The translations under genes and the position numbers were made by a program. Under the pieces are notes generated by a model. That model did not search any database. It was not told where the DNA came from and saw only the letters and a list, made by a program, of their open reading frames with translations. Source: [Haemophilus] ducreyi (GTDB taxonomy: Bacteria; Pseudomonadota; Gammaproteobacteria; Enterobacterales; Pasteurellaceae). From it: a DNA stretch of 64,000 nucleotides. Every line of letters begins with the position of its first letter. Within the stretch, counting starts at the first letter, position 1. Shown one piece after another: positions 10,230-19,351 of the stretch. Where the stretch lies: assembly GCF_900109315.1 (NCBI RefSeq), contig NZ_FOJC01000007.1:1-64000 (forward strand), in the 5' to 3' direction.

Positions 10230-11657
10230 TTAGCTCGCTTGTTTGCCAAAACGATTACCGATTAAAAATGCCACCAAGCTAATGATTAGAGAGGGCACAA
10301 TGGCATGGAAGCTGAAAATGCTAATTTTGAATGTAGCCATAATCATATAGCTGCATAACCCGGCTGCCATAGAACTAATCGCACCGAGAGCATTCGCTTT
10401 ATCCCAATAAAGCCCTAACACAATAACCCATAAGAATGTTGCTTCTAAACCACCTAATGATAGTAATTTTAGCCAAATCAACATATCCGGTGGATTTAAT
10501 GCAGCAAAAACTAATAGCACGGAAAAGGTTAACGTAGTAATAGTCGAAAAGTATGTTAATTTTTTCTCATTGTTGATGGCATCAGGTTTAATCGCAAGGT
10601 ATAAATCTTTAATTAACGTAGAAGAAGATTGAATCAAGAGTGAATCGATCGAAGACATAATTGCTGCCATAGGGGCGGCTAAGAAAATACCTGCAACTAC
10701 GGGTGGTAAGGTTTGAAGCATTAACGTTGGTATCACTTGATCGGGAATGGTTAAATCTGTAATTACCGCGCGGCCTAATACGCCCGCTAGATGCATACCA
10801 AACATCAATAACGACACCACTAATGTGCCGATTACTAATGCTTTATGTAATGAGGCACTATCTTTATATGCCATACTGCGTACCACTAATGACGGCAAGC
10901 CTACTAAACCAAAGCAAACTAATACCCAAAATGATGTCATAAAGGTAAAATCAAGTGGATGTTCATCAATGCCATAAGGCTCAATTAGTTGCGGATTGAT
11001 ATTTGCTAATGTATTCATTGCATTTTCAATGCCACCGGCTGCATAAATTACGCCACCGAGTAACAATGAGGTTCCTAATAACATCATAACACCTTGAATC
11101 GTGTCCGTTAATACGATAGCACGGAAGCCACCGATAAAAGTATAAATGCCAACGGTGACCGCAAAAATAATAATCGCGGTTTGGTAAGGTATACCTAGTG
11201 TGATTTCCAACAAACGTCCCGCCCCGATAAATTGCACGCTCATCATGGCAAAGAAAGAAAGCAATAATGCTAAACTAGAAAGCCACACGACTAATTTATT
11301 GTTATAGCGGGCTAATAACATATCATTAATTGTTACCGCGTTGTATTTGCGTGCTAATAAAGCGAATTTTTTACCCAATGCGCCTAAACCTAATAAGACA
11401 GCAGGCACTTGAATCATTGCTAACAACACCCAACCTAAACCATATTTATAGGCCGCACCGGGGCCACCAATAAATGAACTGGCGCCAACGTAAGTTGCGG
11501 CGGTTGTCATTGCCAACACAAACCCTGACATTGAACGGCTGCCAACATAATATTCAGATAAAAAACTATTACCTTGCCGTTGGCGGTAAGCATAAAAAGC
11601 CACACCAAACACAAACAGCAGATAAGCAATTAAAGGAAGTAGCATTTCGTTATTCAT
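10230..11657 (-). CDS. panF: Sodium/pantothenate symporter
   Basis: Inner-membrane Na+-coupled importer of pantothenate, the precursor of CoA. The 475 residues form 12-13 hydrophobic segments typical of the solute:sodium symporter family. Conserved stretches include YYVGSRSMSGFVLAMTTAAT, GGFRAIVLTDTIQG and AAIMSSIDSLLIQSSSTLIK. It overlaps the end of yhdT by 8 bp, the usual yhdT-panF pair. coaBC, which acts later in CoA synthesis, is also in the window but far away. Confidence 0.94.
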   Translation of the reverse strand: MNNEMLLPLIAYLLFVFGVAFYAYRQRQGNSFLSEYYVGSRSMSGFVLAMTTAATYVGASSFIGGPGAAYKYGLGWVLLAMIQVPAVLLGLGALGKKFALLARKYNAVTINDMLLARYNNKLVVWLSSLALLLSFFAMMSVQFIGAGRLLEITLGIPYQTAIIIFAVTVGIYTFIGGFRAIVLTDTIQGVMMLLGTSLLLGGVIYAAGGIENAMNTLANINPQLIEPYGIDEHPLDFTFMTSFWVLVCFGLVGLPSLVVRSMAYKDSASLHKALVIGTLVVSLLMFGMHLAGVLGRAVITDLTIPDQVIPTLMLQTLPPVVAGIFLAAPMAAIMSSIDSLLIQSSSTLIKDLYLAIKPDAINNEKKLTYFSTITTLTFSVLLVFAALNPPDMLIWLKLLSLGGLEATFLWVIVLGLYWDKANALGAISSMAAGLCSYMIMATFKISIFSFHAIVPSLIISLVAFLIGNRFGKQAS

Positions 11658-11898
11658 CTTTTGCTCCGTTTAAATCAATATCACAATACACTTTTTTAAT
11701 AGCGAAATAGACGATGCCAGTAAAAACAAGCGGTAAAAAAATGCAAGAGAGTTCAAACCAAAGTGGAAAACCGAAAATACCTCGTTTACTTGAGGAAAAA
11801 TAGGCAAAAAATACCCAACCGACTAAATAGAATAAAGATAGCCAGAAAGCCCATTTAGCTTCTTTGTTTAATTGAGAAGTTAAATTTTGTTGTTGCAT
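11650..11898 (-). CDS. yhdT: YhdT family small membrane protein (DUF997)
   Basis: An 82-residue protein with two membrane segments (about 15-35 and 45-70), with KEAKWAFWLSLFYLVGWV and GIFGFPLWFELSCIFLP. This is the small protein encoded just before panF in enteric bacteria and Haemophilus. Its 3' end overlaps panF by 8 bp, so translation is probably coupled. The function is unknown; an accessory role to PanF is inferred from the constant pairing. Confidence 0.88.
   Translation of the reverse strand: MQQQNLTSQLNKEAKWAFWLSLFYLVGWVFFAYFSSSKRGIFGFPLWFELSCIFLPLVFTGIVYFAIKKVYCDIDLNGAKDE
11726..11734 (+). repeat. DNA uptake sequence, Apl type
   Basis: Exact ACAAGCGGT, inside yhdT on the opposite strand. 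Confidence 0.85.
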
Positions 11899-11921
11899 AA
11901 TAATTACATCCTTTAGTTAAT

Positions 11922-11945
11922 AAAAAAGCCTTACCAGTGTGAGGC
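11922..11945 (-). terminator. Rho-independent terminator of metJ
   Basis: Hairpin formed by GCCTTA (11928-11933) and TGAGGC (11940-11945), six pairs with one wobble; on the minus strand it is followed by six T. It lies between metJ and yhdT. Confidence 0.75.
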
Positions 11946-11957
11946 CATTGAGCAATC

Positions 11958-12275
11958 TTAGTATTGCCATTCGTCTGGATCAATACCAAGATCGCGCATT
12001 CTGCTTTTTGCTTTTTCGGGGATTTCGTCGTAGCGTTCTTTCATTAAATCTTCATCTGTGGGTAACGGCTGACCGGTAAAAGCATGTAAAAACGCCTCAC
12101 ATAATAGTTCACTGTTGGTGGCGTGGCGTAGGTTATTGATTTGGCGGCGAGTTCTTTCATTAGTGAGGATTTCCAATACTTTTATTGGAATAGAAACAGT
12201 GATTTTTTTGACTTGTTTACTTTTTTTTCCGTGTTCTGCATATGGGCTAATGTATTTGCCACTCCAATTTATCAT
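11958..12275 (-). CDS. metJ: Methionine repressor MetJ
   Basis: Ribbon-helix-helix repressor that binds met boxes with S-adenosylmethionine as co-repressor. The 105 residues match MetJ closely: [20 protein letters not shown] (the DNA-contacting beta-strand), [32 protein letters not shown], and the C-terminal MRDLGIDP. It is alone, ahead of yhdT-panF, with a terminator between. No met biosynthesis gene lies nearby. I looked for AGACGTCT-type met boxes upstream and saw none convincing. Confidence 0.97.
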   Translation of the reverse strand: MINWSGKYISPYAEHGKKSKQVKKITVSIPIKVLEILTNERTRRQINNLRHATNSELLCEAFLHAFTGQPLPTDEDLMKERYDEIPEKAKSRMRDLGIDPDEWQY

Positions 12276-12372
12276 GGGTAATTCCTAGGTTATTTTAAAT
12301 TGGCGGTATTGTAATCAAAATTAATTATTCCCGCAATCTAGCCGTTTAGCACCCATATTTAAATTTTTTAAT

Positions 12373-12400
12373 TTGTGTTTTTTATGTAGTCCGCTAAAAT
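12373..12400 (+). promoter_or_regulatory. Candidate sigma-70 promoter of mlaA
   Basis: TTGTGT (12373-12378), 16 bases, TAAAAT (12395-12400), about 68 bases before the mlaA start. AT-rich context makes such matches common. Confidence 0.4.
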
Positions 12401-12467
12401 TAAAATTATTTTTATAGCCAATGCTCGTAAATTGACGTATAAAATCAATTCAGGTAAAAGGAATTTT

Positions 12468-13211
12468 ATGAATTTAAAACCATTATGTTTAGGGACTGGT
12501 GTGTTAATGTTAACCGCTTGTGCCTCAAACATTAATCCTTCCAATGGAGAAGGTCGAGATCCGCTAGAAAATTTTAATCGCGCAATGTGGAAAATTAATT
12601 ATGAAGTGATTGATCCTCATGTTTTCAAACCTGTGGCGAAAGGTTGGCGAGATTACGTACCCGCCCCAATTAAACGAGGTTTGGTGAATATTGCTAATAA
12701 TTTAGATGAACCAGCTAGTTTTGTGAACCGTTTAGTTGAAGGTGATGGTCAGAAAGCGATGAGGCATTTTACGCGTTTTTGGATTAATTCTACCTTTGGC
12801 TTAGCCGGTTTAATTGATTGGGCAAGCCAAATTAAAGAGTTAAAATTAGAGAATGGCAATCGTGAGTTTGGTGATACTTTAGGCCATTATGGTGTGCCCG
12901 CCGGTAGCTATATTATGGCTCCAGGTTATGGGCCTATTACACCACGCCAAGCGGTCGGAAAAGTAGTCGATTCGGTTTATCCGATGTTATCAATGCTTGC
13001 AACCCCTTGGATGTTGACTAAATTCTTTGTGCAAAGTATTGATACGCGGGCGCAGTTTATTAATCAAGAAGCTTTGTTAACAAATTCTGCTGATCCTTAT
13101 ATCTCTTTCCGTGAGGCATATTTCCAAAATTTACGTTTTAAAGTTAAAGATGGTGATGTATCTGATATTCAAGAACAGCTTTCTCAAGAAGAATTAGACC
13201 AAATCGATTAA
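12468..13211 (+). CDS. mlaA: Outer-membrane phospholipid transport lipoprotein MlaA (VacJ)
   Basis: Outer-membrane component of the Mla system that removes misplaced phospholipids from the outer leaflet. I start it at ATG 12468, preceded by AAAAGGA; the open frame reaches further up without a ribosome site. The 247 residues begin with a lipoprotein signal ending LTAC (Cys18). DPLENFNRAMWKINYEVID, the DEPASFVN segment and GHYGVPAGSYIMAPGYGP are family signatures. The inner-membrane partners mlaBCDEF are not in the window. It ends at a strong terminator. Confidence 0.95.
   Translation: MNLKPLCLGTGVLMLTACASNINPSNGEGRDPLENFNRAMWKINYEVIDPHVFKPVAKGWRDYVPAPIKRGLVNIANNLDEPASFVNRLVEGDGQKAMRHFTRFWINSTFGLAGLIDWASQIKELKLENGNREFGDTLGHYGVPAGSYIMAPGYGPITPRQAVGKVVDSVYPMLSMLATPWMLTKFFVQSIDTRAQFINQEALLTNSADPYISFREAYFQNLRFKVKDGDVSDIQEQLSQEELDQID
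12513..12521 (-). repeat. DNA uptake sequence inside the MlaA lipobox
   Basis: Exact uptake word on the minus strand. On the coding strand it reads ACC GCT TGT, codons 16-18 of mlaA, encoding Thr-Ala-Cys, i.e. the end of the lipobox and the lipid-modified cysteine. Confidence 0.85.
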
Positions 13212-13343
13212 TGTAATTTTTTATATTTGTCAAATCTTGATTTTAAATGGAATGTAAAAATAGCTTGCTAATTTGGCGTTTAAAGTAATTTTTTATCAGC
13301 GAAAGTTTGATAGTTAATAACAAACTGCGTTAATATGTTAAAA

Positions 13344-13374
13344 ACGGTAGGGTAGCCTACCGTTTTTGTTTTTG
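13344..13374 (+). terminator. Rho-independent terminator downstream of mlaA
   Basis: Perfect 8-bp stem ACGGTAGG/CCTACCGT with loop GTAG, flanked by A-run and T-run, so it may work in both directions. It lies about 130 bases after the mlaA stop. Confidence 0.8.
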
Positions 13375-13419
13375 TATGCTGTTTTATTTAATAGAAATAG
13401 GAGTAACTCATTATAAGGT

Positions 13420-15390
13420 ATGGCTAAAATGTATGTAGATGAACAAAAATTGCCCGCTTTTATTGAATATCAAGTTCAACAAAATGATGCGTTTGCACTA
13501 TTAAGTGGTATTTGCAAATGGTTACGTAAAGGTAGCCCACACCAAGCGGCAGCAAAATTAGATTTTTTTACCACGTATTTAAAACAACAACCGGCTGTTG
13601 GACAAGCCGTTGCAACATTATTGTGTCGTTGGTTATGCAAAATGCGACTTTATCCGATTCTAGTGAGTGGCGGTATTTTAGGTAGAGAAGGGTTTGGCAG
13701 AGAAATGCGACATCGTCTATATGAAAAAATTAACCCTGCGTTTAAAGATGTCAATGATTTACGGGATGTTTTTTTCTTGTTATTCCGCCAACGTAAAGAT
13801 ATGCAATGGATGAATGCCATTCCAAATAAATATTGGCTGTCATTATTGCATTGTTTAGATCGTTTTGTTACTGAACAAGATCGCAATTGGTTATACGATC
13901 ATATTCGCCACGAAGGATTTTTTGCGATTAAAATGCTGTCCATTTGGATTGCTGCGGAAGATTTAGAACCTGAATTAATTCGCTTGGATCCAACATTACT
14001 GGATGCAGATTCGCCATTCGTGGCGTTACAAAAAGAAGTCGGGTTGTGGTTAAATGCTCGCCATCAACATCAGTATTACGACGATAGTCATTTACACGTT
14101 ATGTTGACGCAATCGCGAGAATTAGTCGGCCGTTTGCAAAAGAAAGGGGAAACCGCGGGATCTTCAATGGGCGTAGCATATTTATTAGAACGCTTATGCC
14201 AAACCTTAGATCGTTTAGCCATGTTGATGGACTTGTTAGCGGCAAAACGCGTTGCTAGGTTAAGAGTATTGAAAATTACGAAAATGTTAGCAGAAGCAGC
14301 GGCAAATAAACACAGTATTTCGGACTTATGGAAACAGAGCATTAAAATGCTTTCTCGCAGTATTACTCAGCAAACTAGTGATCACGGTGAACACTATATT
14401 ACACGCGATAAGAAAGAATATTTTAGTATGTTTTTTTCTGCCGCAGGCGGTGGAGTATTAATTGCATTAATGGCGCTGTTTAAAATTTATTTAGGTCATA
14501 TTATTGATGATAAAGTTTGGAAGGGCGTGGCTGAAGGTCTGAATTATGGCATTGGTTTTGCCATTATTTTTATGTTGCATTTTACGGTTGCTACAAAACA
14601 GCCTGCAATGACCGCTTCTCGCTTTGCTGAGGCGGTCGAACGAAATTCACAAGGTAGAGCAGTGAATATGAAATTAGCACAATTATTAGTGGATGTATTG
14701 CGTTCGCAAAGTGCGGCGGTATTCGGGAATGTGTTGGTGTCAGTTTCTGTTTCTGCAGGTATTGCTTATCTCTATGCCTCTCACATGGGGCAGCCGTTGT
14801 TAACATCAGAGATGGTGCAATATCAGTTACATTCTATTGATCCCTCGCAAGGCACACTGTGGTTTGCGGCTATTGCCGGCTTATGGTTGTTTTGTTCGGG
14901 TATTATTTCCGGTTATTTTGATAATCGCAGTAATTATTTAAACACGCGTATGCGATTACGTCAGCATCCAGTGTTGAAATTATTATTACCACAACGTTTA
15001 CGCGAATGTTTAGCTGATTATATCCATGATAATTCGGGATCTATTATCGGTAATATATGCTTTGGTATGTTATTAGGTTTAACGGGAGTGATAGGTTATT
15101 GGTTAGATTTACCATTAGATATCCGCCACGTCGCCTTTTCATCAGCTAATGTTGGTTATGCAGTGGTTAGCGAGGAATTAGGTTGGCAAATTTTTATGCA
15201 GAGCTTAGGTTTTGTATTATTAATTGGTGTGGTCAATTTAATTGTGAGTTTTTCCTTGACGTTATGGGTGGCATTACGTTCACGTAATACTGAGATTGAT
15301 AGTTGGACCGCTATTTTGAAATGTATTTGTGAGATTGTGCGAAAACGACCATTGAGTTTATTGTTACCGTTCCAATTACATCATAAATAA
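13420..15390 (+). CDS. Large membrane protein of the PF10136 'site-specific recombinase' family
   Basis: A 656-residue protein. Residues 1-340 are helical and soluble-looking; the second half holds several membrane segments (about 345-365, 375-390, 430-450, 485-505, 545-565 and 590-620). It resembles the family annotated as site-specific recombinase from a gonococcal report (PF10136), but no tyrosine or serine recombinase motif is visible and the membrane segments argue against that role. Function is therefore unknown. The start may instead be ATG 13429, which is better spaced from AAGG at 13415-13418. It converges on the SIMPL gene, with a shared dyad between them. Confidence 0.75.
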   Translation: MAKMYVDEQKLPAFIEYQVQQNDAFALLSGICKWLRKGSPHQAAAKLDFFTTYLKQQPAVGQAVATLLCRWLCKMRLYPILVSGGILGREGFGREMRHRLYEKINPAFKDVNDLRDVFFLLFRQRKDMQWMNAIPNKYWLSLLHCLDRFVTEQDRNWLYDHIRHEGFFAIKMLSIWIAAEDLEPELIRLDPTLLDADSPFVALQKEVGLWLNARHQHQYYDDSHLHVMLTQSRELVGRLQKKGETAGSSMGVAYLLERLCQTLDRLAMLMDLLAAKRVARLRVLKITKMLAEAAANKHSISDLWKQSIKMLSRSITQQTSDHGEHYITRDKKEYFSMFFSAAGGGVLIALMALFKIYLGHIIDDKVWKGVAEGLNYGIGFAIIFMLHFTVATKQPAMTASRFAEAVERNSQGRAVNMKLAQLLVDVLRSQSAAVFGNVLVSVSVSAGIAYLYASHMGQPLLTSEMVQYQLHSIDPSQGTLWFAAIAGLWLFCSGIISGYFDNRSNYLNTRMRLRQHPVLKLLLPQRLRECLADYIHDNSGSIIGNICFGMLLGLTGVIGYWLDLPLDIRHVAFSSANVGYAVVSEELGWQIFMQSLGFVLLIGVVNLIVSFSLTLWVALRSRNTEIDSWTAILKCICEIVRKRPLSLLLPFQLHHK

Positions 15391-15399
15391 TTGGAATAA

Positions 15400-15442
15400 A
15401 GCGGTCAGAAAGTTTGCTTATCAAACAAATTTTCTGACCGCT
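15400..15442. terminator. Convergent terminator, AAGCGGTC-type dyad
   Basis: Outer stem of 12 bp, AGCGGTCAGAAA (15400-15411) and TTTCTGACCGCT (15431-15442), with an inner GTTTG/CAAAC stem. It lies between convergent genes and probably ends both. Confidence 0.65.
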
Positions 15443-15462
15443 ATGATTGAGTGAGCTATGGC

Positions 15463-16176
15463 TTATTCAAATTGCACTTTGCCAGATGCACGAGCAGAAA
15501 GGGTTGCTTTACCCGGTTCAAGTGAAAGCTCTTCTTTTGCTGAAGCAGGTCTGACTGATCTTGCCATCATAGCAAAACTTCTTACTTCAAATTGATCAAG
15601 ATTACCATTTGGCGTGTCTAATTTAACGTCGGTTAATACATAATTTTTCGCATTTAGACCCGCTTGCACAACTTCCGCCTTATGTTTGAATTGTTTTAGA
15701 ACATCTAAAATCATTTCATTTTCTAATGTTTTTGCTTTTTCTGGAGATACGTTGAAATAGATATCACTGATGGCTACTTCTGAATCAAGTTGTTCTAATA
15801 CTTTTGCAAGTGCTTCAAAGTTTTTACTTTTAAGGTAAACTTGTCCTTCAGCAACCCAGCCGTCCGGTTTATTATTGTTGTCGTAATTGACAAAATTACG
15901 CACGCCATTTGCTTCTAATTCAATATCAGATTGCTTTTTAGCGTTATCAATCACTTTATTTAAATGTAGAGAAACAGATTTTTTGAGATCAGGCAATTGT
16001 TTGCCGGTTTTACGGCTATAAACCACAGCCTGCATTACGTCTTTTTCAATAGTACGATTAATCTCGGTCGAAAACTCAAAAACGGTTTTTGGCGGATTCG
16101 CTGGCATTTGGTTAGCGGTAGCGGTGATACTTGTTACCATTAGCGGTAAAATTAGGCAAATTTGTTTTAGTTTCAT
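15463..16176 (-). CDS. Periplasmic SIMPL-domain protein (DUF541)
   Basis: The start is taken as the ATG at 16176, preceded by AAAGGA about 10 bases upstream; this gives 237 residues beginning MKLKQICLILPLMVTSITATA, a clean Sec signal peptide. The mature part has the SIMPL/DUF541 layout (an FEFSTEINRTIEKDVMQAVV start, a central KSKNFEALAKVLEQL helix, and a C-terminal strand). Members of the family are periplasmic or outer-membrane proteins of uncertain function, some linked to oxidative stress resistance. No functional claim is made beyond location. Confidence 0.75.
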   Translation of the reverse strand: MKLKQICLILPLMVTSITATANQMPANPPKTVFEFSTEINRTIEKDVMQAVVYSRKTGKQLPDLKKSVSLHLNKVIDNAKKQSDIELEANGVRNFVNYDNNNKPDGWVAEGQVYLKSKNFEALAKVLEQLDSEVAISDIYFNVSPEKAKTLENEMILDVLKQFKHKAEVVQAGLNAKNYVLTDVKLDTPNGNLDQFEVRSFAMMARSVRPASAKEELSLEPGKATLSARASGKVQFE

Positions 16177-16246
16177 TGAGTAGGGTTCCTTTGTTATATG
16201 CATAGTGTTGCAATATATTATTTAGAGATATAATTTGTTTATTAGT

Positions 16247-16981
16247 TCAGTGGTTAATCGCAATAACCATCGCTTTATTGGGATCCGATTCGCATATTTG
16301 CCAACGAATATTATAGCCTGCCAACCGCATACCATAAATGCGGGAGGTTATTTTCCCCTGTTGATAAGCAGGGCGAGGATCTTGTTCGATTAATTGTTGA
16401 ATAAAAACAAGCGGTTGTGTTATGCCAAATTTTGCAAAATTATTACAGAAATTAATGGCTTGTAATGCTTGTTGCGTAAATTCTACGCTTAACATCGCCG
16501 GTGGTTTATGTTGAGCAAAACCTGAGATTGCTTCTGGTTCGCTGTCTGCGTAAGCAATATAAGGTTTGATATCCCAAATAGGCGTACCATTGACTAAATC
16601 AACACCACCAAGTTTTAACTGTGCTTTTCCATGATGTATTTCGATCGCTTCTAATGCGACTTTAGATAACCCGATCTGATTCGGGCGATGAGTGGCACGA
16701 GAAGCAAAAACACCAATACGTTGATTACCTCCTAAACGTGGCGGGCGAACGGTTGAATGCCATTCCCGTGCAGGGAGCTGATGAAATTGAAAAATTAGCC
16801 ATAAGTGACTAAATTGTACCAAACCGCGTACCGCCTCTGCACAATTGTAGGGGGGGAATAAAGTAAGGTTTCCTTTTCCTTGAGCCACTAAATTGGGTTG
16901 ACGTGGCACAGAAAATTTTTCATCATAGGAGCTTTCAATAACACCAATCGGATTTAACACTAGAGGTTGTGGATTCGTCAT
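16247..16981 (-). CDS. trmO: tRNA (N6-threonylcarbamoyladenosine37-N6)-methyltransferase TrmO
   Basis: Methylates t6A37 to m6t6A37 in tRNA-Thr(GGU), using S-adenosylmethionine. The 244 residues match the TsaA/YaeB family: [20 protein letters not shown] at the start, [17 protein letters not shown] in the SAM-binding beta-barrel, [17 protein letters not shown], and a C-terminal domain with QDPRPAYQ. It lies 70 bp upstream of the SIMPL gene and is divergent from menA. It carries an uptake sequence. Confidence 0.93.
   Translation of the reverse strand: MTNPQPLVLNPIGVIESSYDEKFSVPRQPNLVAQGKGNLTLFPPYNCAEAVRGLVQFSHLWLIFQFHQLPAREWHSTVRPPRLGGNQRIGVFASRATHRPNQIGLSKVALEAIEIHHGKAQLKLGGVDLVNGTPIWDIKPYIAYADSEPEAISGFAQHKPPAMLSVEFTQQALQAINFCNNFAKFGITQPLVFIQQLIEQDPRPAYQQGKITSRIYGMRLAGYNIRWQICESDPNKAMVIAINH
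16407..16415 (+). repeat. DNA uptake sequence, Apl type
   Basis: Exact ACAAGCGGT, within trmO on the opposite strand. Confidence 0.85.
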
Positions 16982-17079
16982 AAAAATGCACTTTTTCTAT
17001 TATAAATCAAAATCAACACGGGTATTTTATACTAAAATACGTTGTTTTATATCTTTTTATTTAATCCATTATTACTTTT

Positions 17080-17988
17080 ATGAATAAGCGTTCTATTTTT
17101 TCGAACTGGTTTATCACAGCAAGACCAAAAACGTTACCTTTAGCGTTGGCTTCAATTATGGTTGGATCTGCATTAGCTAATTGGGTGGGGCAATTTGATT
17201 GGGTAACGAACTTATTAGCCATTATCACTACTATGCTGTTACAAATTTTATCAAACTTTGCGAATGATTATGGCGACTATGTCAAAGGCTCTGATACGCA
17301 AGAACGGATTGGGCCATTACGTGCCATTCAACAAGGTAACATTACCGGCGAACAGTTAAGGCAAGCGGTCATATTCTTAAGTTTTCTGTCGTTTATCTCA
17401 GGATTGATATTAACCATTTATGCCTATCAATCTTTACAAGATCTATTGGTGTTTGTTAGTTTGGGTGTGATATCGATTATTGCGGCGATTAGCTATACGG
17501 TTGGTAAAAAGGCATATGGGTATTTGGGGTTAGGTGATCTGTTTGTACTCATTTTCTTTGGCTTTGTGGCGGTTATTGGTTCGTTTTATCTGCAAGCGCA
17601 TAGCATTCCGATCATTATTTTACTACCGGCGTTTGCGTGTGGCGTATTGTCAGTGGCTGTGTTGAATATCAATAATTTACGTGATATTAACCAAGATAGA
17701 CAAGCCGGAAAGAATACCTTAATTGTCCGGATTGGTAGCGATAATGGGCGAATTTACCATATGTTGTTATTAACTTTAGCGGTCATTTGCTACTTGATTT
17801 TTGCCATAATTGAAGGCAATCATTGGTATAATTATCTTTTTTTATTAGCGGTGCCTTTGTTGGCTCAACATGCGTTATTTGTTTATCGCTATCAAGATCC
17901 TATTGAACTGCGACCTATGTTAGGTAGAATGGCTGCTTTGGCATTGCTGACGAATGTATTATTCAGTATCGGCATTATGTTAGGTTAG
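17080..17988 (+). CDS. menA: 1,4-dihydroxy-2-naphthoate polyprenyltransferase MenA
   Basis: Inner-membrane prenyltransferase joining dihydroxynaphthoate to a polyprenyl chain, making demethylmenaquinone. The 302 residues contain 8-9 membrane segments and the UbiA-family Mg2+/diphosphate motifs: NDYGDYVKGSDTQER (about residues 66-80) and NLRDINQDRQAGKNT (about 205-219). The prenyl donor could come from IspB, and UbiE can methylate the product; both are in the window. It ends at a bidirectional terminator shared with erpA. Confidence 0.95.
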   Translation: MNKRSIFSNWFITARPKTLPLALASIMVGSALANWVGQFDWVTNLLAIITTMLLQILSNFANDYGDYVKGSDTQERIGPLRAIQQGNITGEQLRQAVIFLSFLSFISGLILTIYAYQSLQDLLVFVSLGVISIIAAISYTVGKKAYGYLGLGDLFVLIFFGFVAVIGSFYLQAHSIPIIILLPAFACGVLSVAVLNINNLRDINQDRQAGKNTLIVRIGSDNGRIYHMLLLTLAVICYLIFAIIEGNHWYNYLFLLAVPLLAQHALFVYRYQDPIELRPMLGRMAALALLTNVLFSIGIMLG

Positions 17989-18002
17989 GCGTAAAATTTG
18001 GT

Positions 18003-18047
18003 AAAAAAAGACCGCTTACAGATTATCTTAAGCGGTCTTTTTTATTG
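18003..18047. terminator. Bidirectional terminator between menA and erpA
   Basis: Stem GACCGCTTA/TAAGCGGTC flanked by A-run and T-run, giving an about 15-bp foldback with a 10-base loop. It serves both convergent genes. Confidence 0.85.
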
Positions 18048-18056
18048 TTTCAGTGT

Positions 18057-18401
18057 TTAAATGCTAAATGATGAACCGCAACCGCAAGTTGAGCTCGCAT
18101 TAGGGTTTTGTACGACAAAACGTGAGCCATCTAAACCTTCAGTATAATCAACGGAACCGCCGATTAAGTATTGTAGACTCATTGGGTCAACGATCAGACC
18201 AACATTTTGATTTTCAATCGTTAAATCCCCTTCATTAATTTTATCATCAAAAGTAAAGCCATATTGGAAACCACTACAGCCACCCCCTGTGATGTAAACG
18301 CGTAAACGTAGGTTGGGGTTATCTTCTCCCTCAATTAAACTCTTAACTTTTTTTGCTGCCGCATCTGTAAAGGTAAGAGGAATTTGATCGATATCGCTCA
18401 T
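18057..18401 (-). CDS. erpA: Iron-sulfur cluster insertion protein ErpA
   Basis: A-type carrier that delivers Fe-S clusters to enzymes of isoprenoid synthesis and respiration. The 114 residues have the three ligand cysteines: Cys42 in [11 protein letters not shown] and Cys106/Cys108 in [11 protein letters not shown]. The [17 protein letters not shown] segment is typical. Monocistronic by spacing; convergent with menA. Confidence 0.96.
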   Translation of the reverse strand: MSDIDQIPLTFTDAAAKKVKSLIEGEDNPNLRLRVYITGGGCSGFQYGFTFDDKINEGDLTIENQNVGLIVDPMSLQYLIGGSVDYTEGLDGSRFVVQNPNASSTCGCGSSFSI

Positions 18402-18613
18402 TCAATCTTCCCACATAAAAATCAGATCATTTTGCCATTATCTACCAATCTGATTGGTTGAGCAATAGCATTTATGATAAAGATTATTGTCTATAAGATC
18501 GTAAGAATGTTTAAATGTTATACATTAAAATGCAATAAACGGACTATTCATAGTATAGTGGCATTATTTTATGTACCATAGAGGTTACTTTTTATTAATT
18601 ATACATTGAATAG

Positions 18614-19303
18614 ATGACGATGAAGAAGATTGCAATAATCCCTGCCCGTGCCGGCTCAAAAGGTATCAAGGATAAAAACTTACAATTAGTTGGTGGTATT
18701 TCATTGGTTGGTCGAGCGATTATCGCCGCTCAGCAAGCGGGTATTTTTGATCATATTATTGTCAGTTCGGATGGCGATCATATTTTAAAAGAGGCGGAAC
18801 GTTATCAAGCAGAAACATTAAAGCGACCTTCTTATTTAGCGCAAAGTGAGACAAAAAGCATTGATGTGATCCTTCACGCTTTGGAGGCATTACAGTTTAG
18901 CGATGGAATAGTGGTACTTATCCAACCAACTAGCCCGTTGCGATCAGAGATTGATATTAAAAACGCGATGGCACTTTTTTTAGAAGGGAAGTATCACGCT
19001 GTAATTTCTGCTTGTGAGTGTGAACATCATCCTTATAAAAGTTTTTTATTAGAACAAGATAATATTATTCCATTAACAGATATCAACGATTTTGAAGTGC
19101 CACGACAAAAATTACCGAAAGCCTATCGGGCAAATGGAGCGATTTATATCAATGATATTGCAGCACTTATTCAACAAAAAAGATTTTTTGTTGAACCGAT
19201 GCAGTTTTATTTGATGCCACAAGATCGTTCGATTGATATTGATGCAATTATTGATCTTAAAATGGCAGAGTTATTGCTACAACATGAGCATGCCATTATT
19301 TAG
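18614..19303 (+). CDS. neuA: CMP-N-acetylneuraminate cytidylyltransferase
   Basis: Activates sialic acid with CTP to CMP-Neu5Ac, the donor for sialyltransferases. The 229 residues start with the nucleotide-binding signature [16 protein letters not shown], then have [11 protein letters not shown], the [12 protein letters not shown] segment and the terminal [13 protein letters not shown] with metal-binding aspartates. ATG 18620 is an alternative start. Immediately downstream (48 bp to the chosen start) is a GT52 glycosyltransferase, so the pair probably sialylates lipooligosaccharide. No de novo sialic acid genes (neuB, neuC) are present, so free sialic acid must be imported or made elsewhere. 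Confidence 0.92.
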   Translation: MTMKKIAIIPARAGSKGIKDKNLQLVGGISLVGRAIIAAQQAGIFDHIIVSSDGDHILKEAERYQAETLKRPSYLAQSETKSIDVILHALEALQFSDGIVVLIQPTSPLRSEIDIKNAMALFLEGKYHAVISACECEHHPYKSFLLEQDNIIPLTDINDFEVPRQKLPKAYRANGAIYINDIAALIQQKRFFVEPMQFYLMPQDRSIDIDAIIDLKMAELLLQHEHAII

Positions 19304-19351
19304 TTTAATACTAAATTTAATTAAAACGGATTATTTTTGGATCAAATAACG

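Noticed and set aside
12276-12431. met boxes in the metJ upstream region
   Set aside because: No tandem AGACGTCT-like 8-mers; the nearest match is weak.
13420-15390. A DNA recombinase, as the family name says
   Set aside because: Several membrane segments and no recombinase catalytic motif; the name looks historical.
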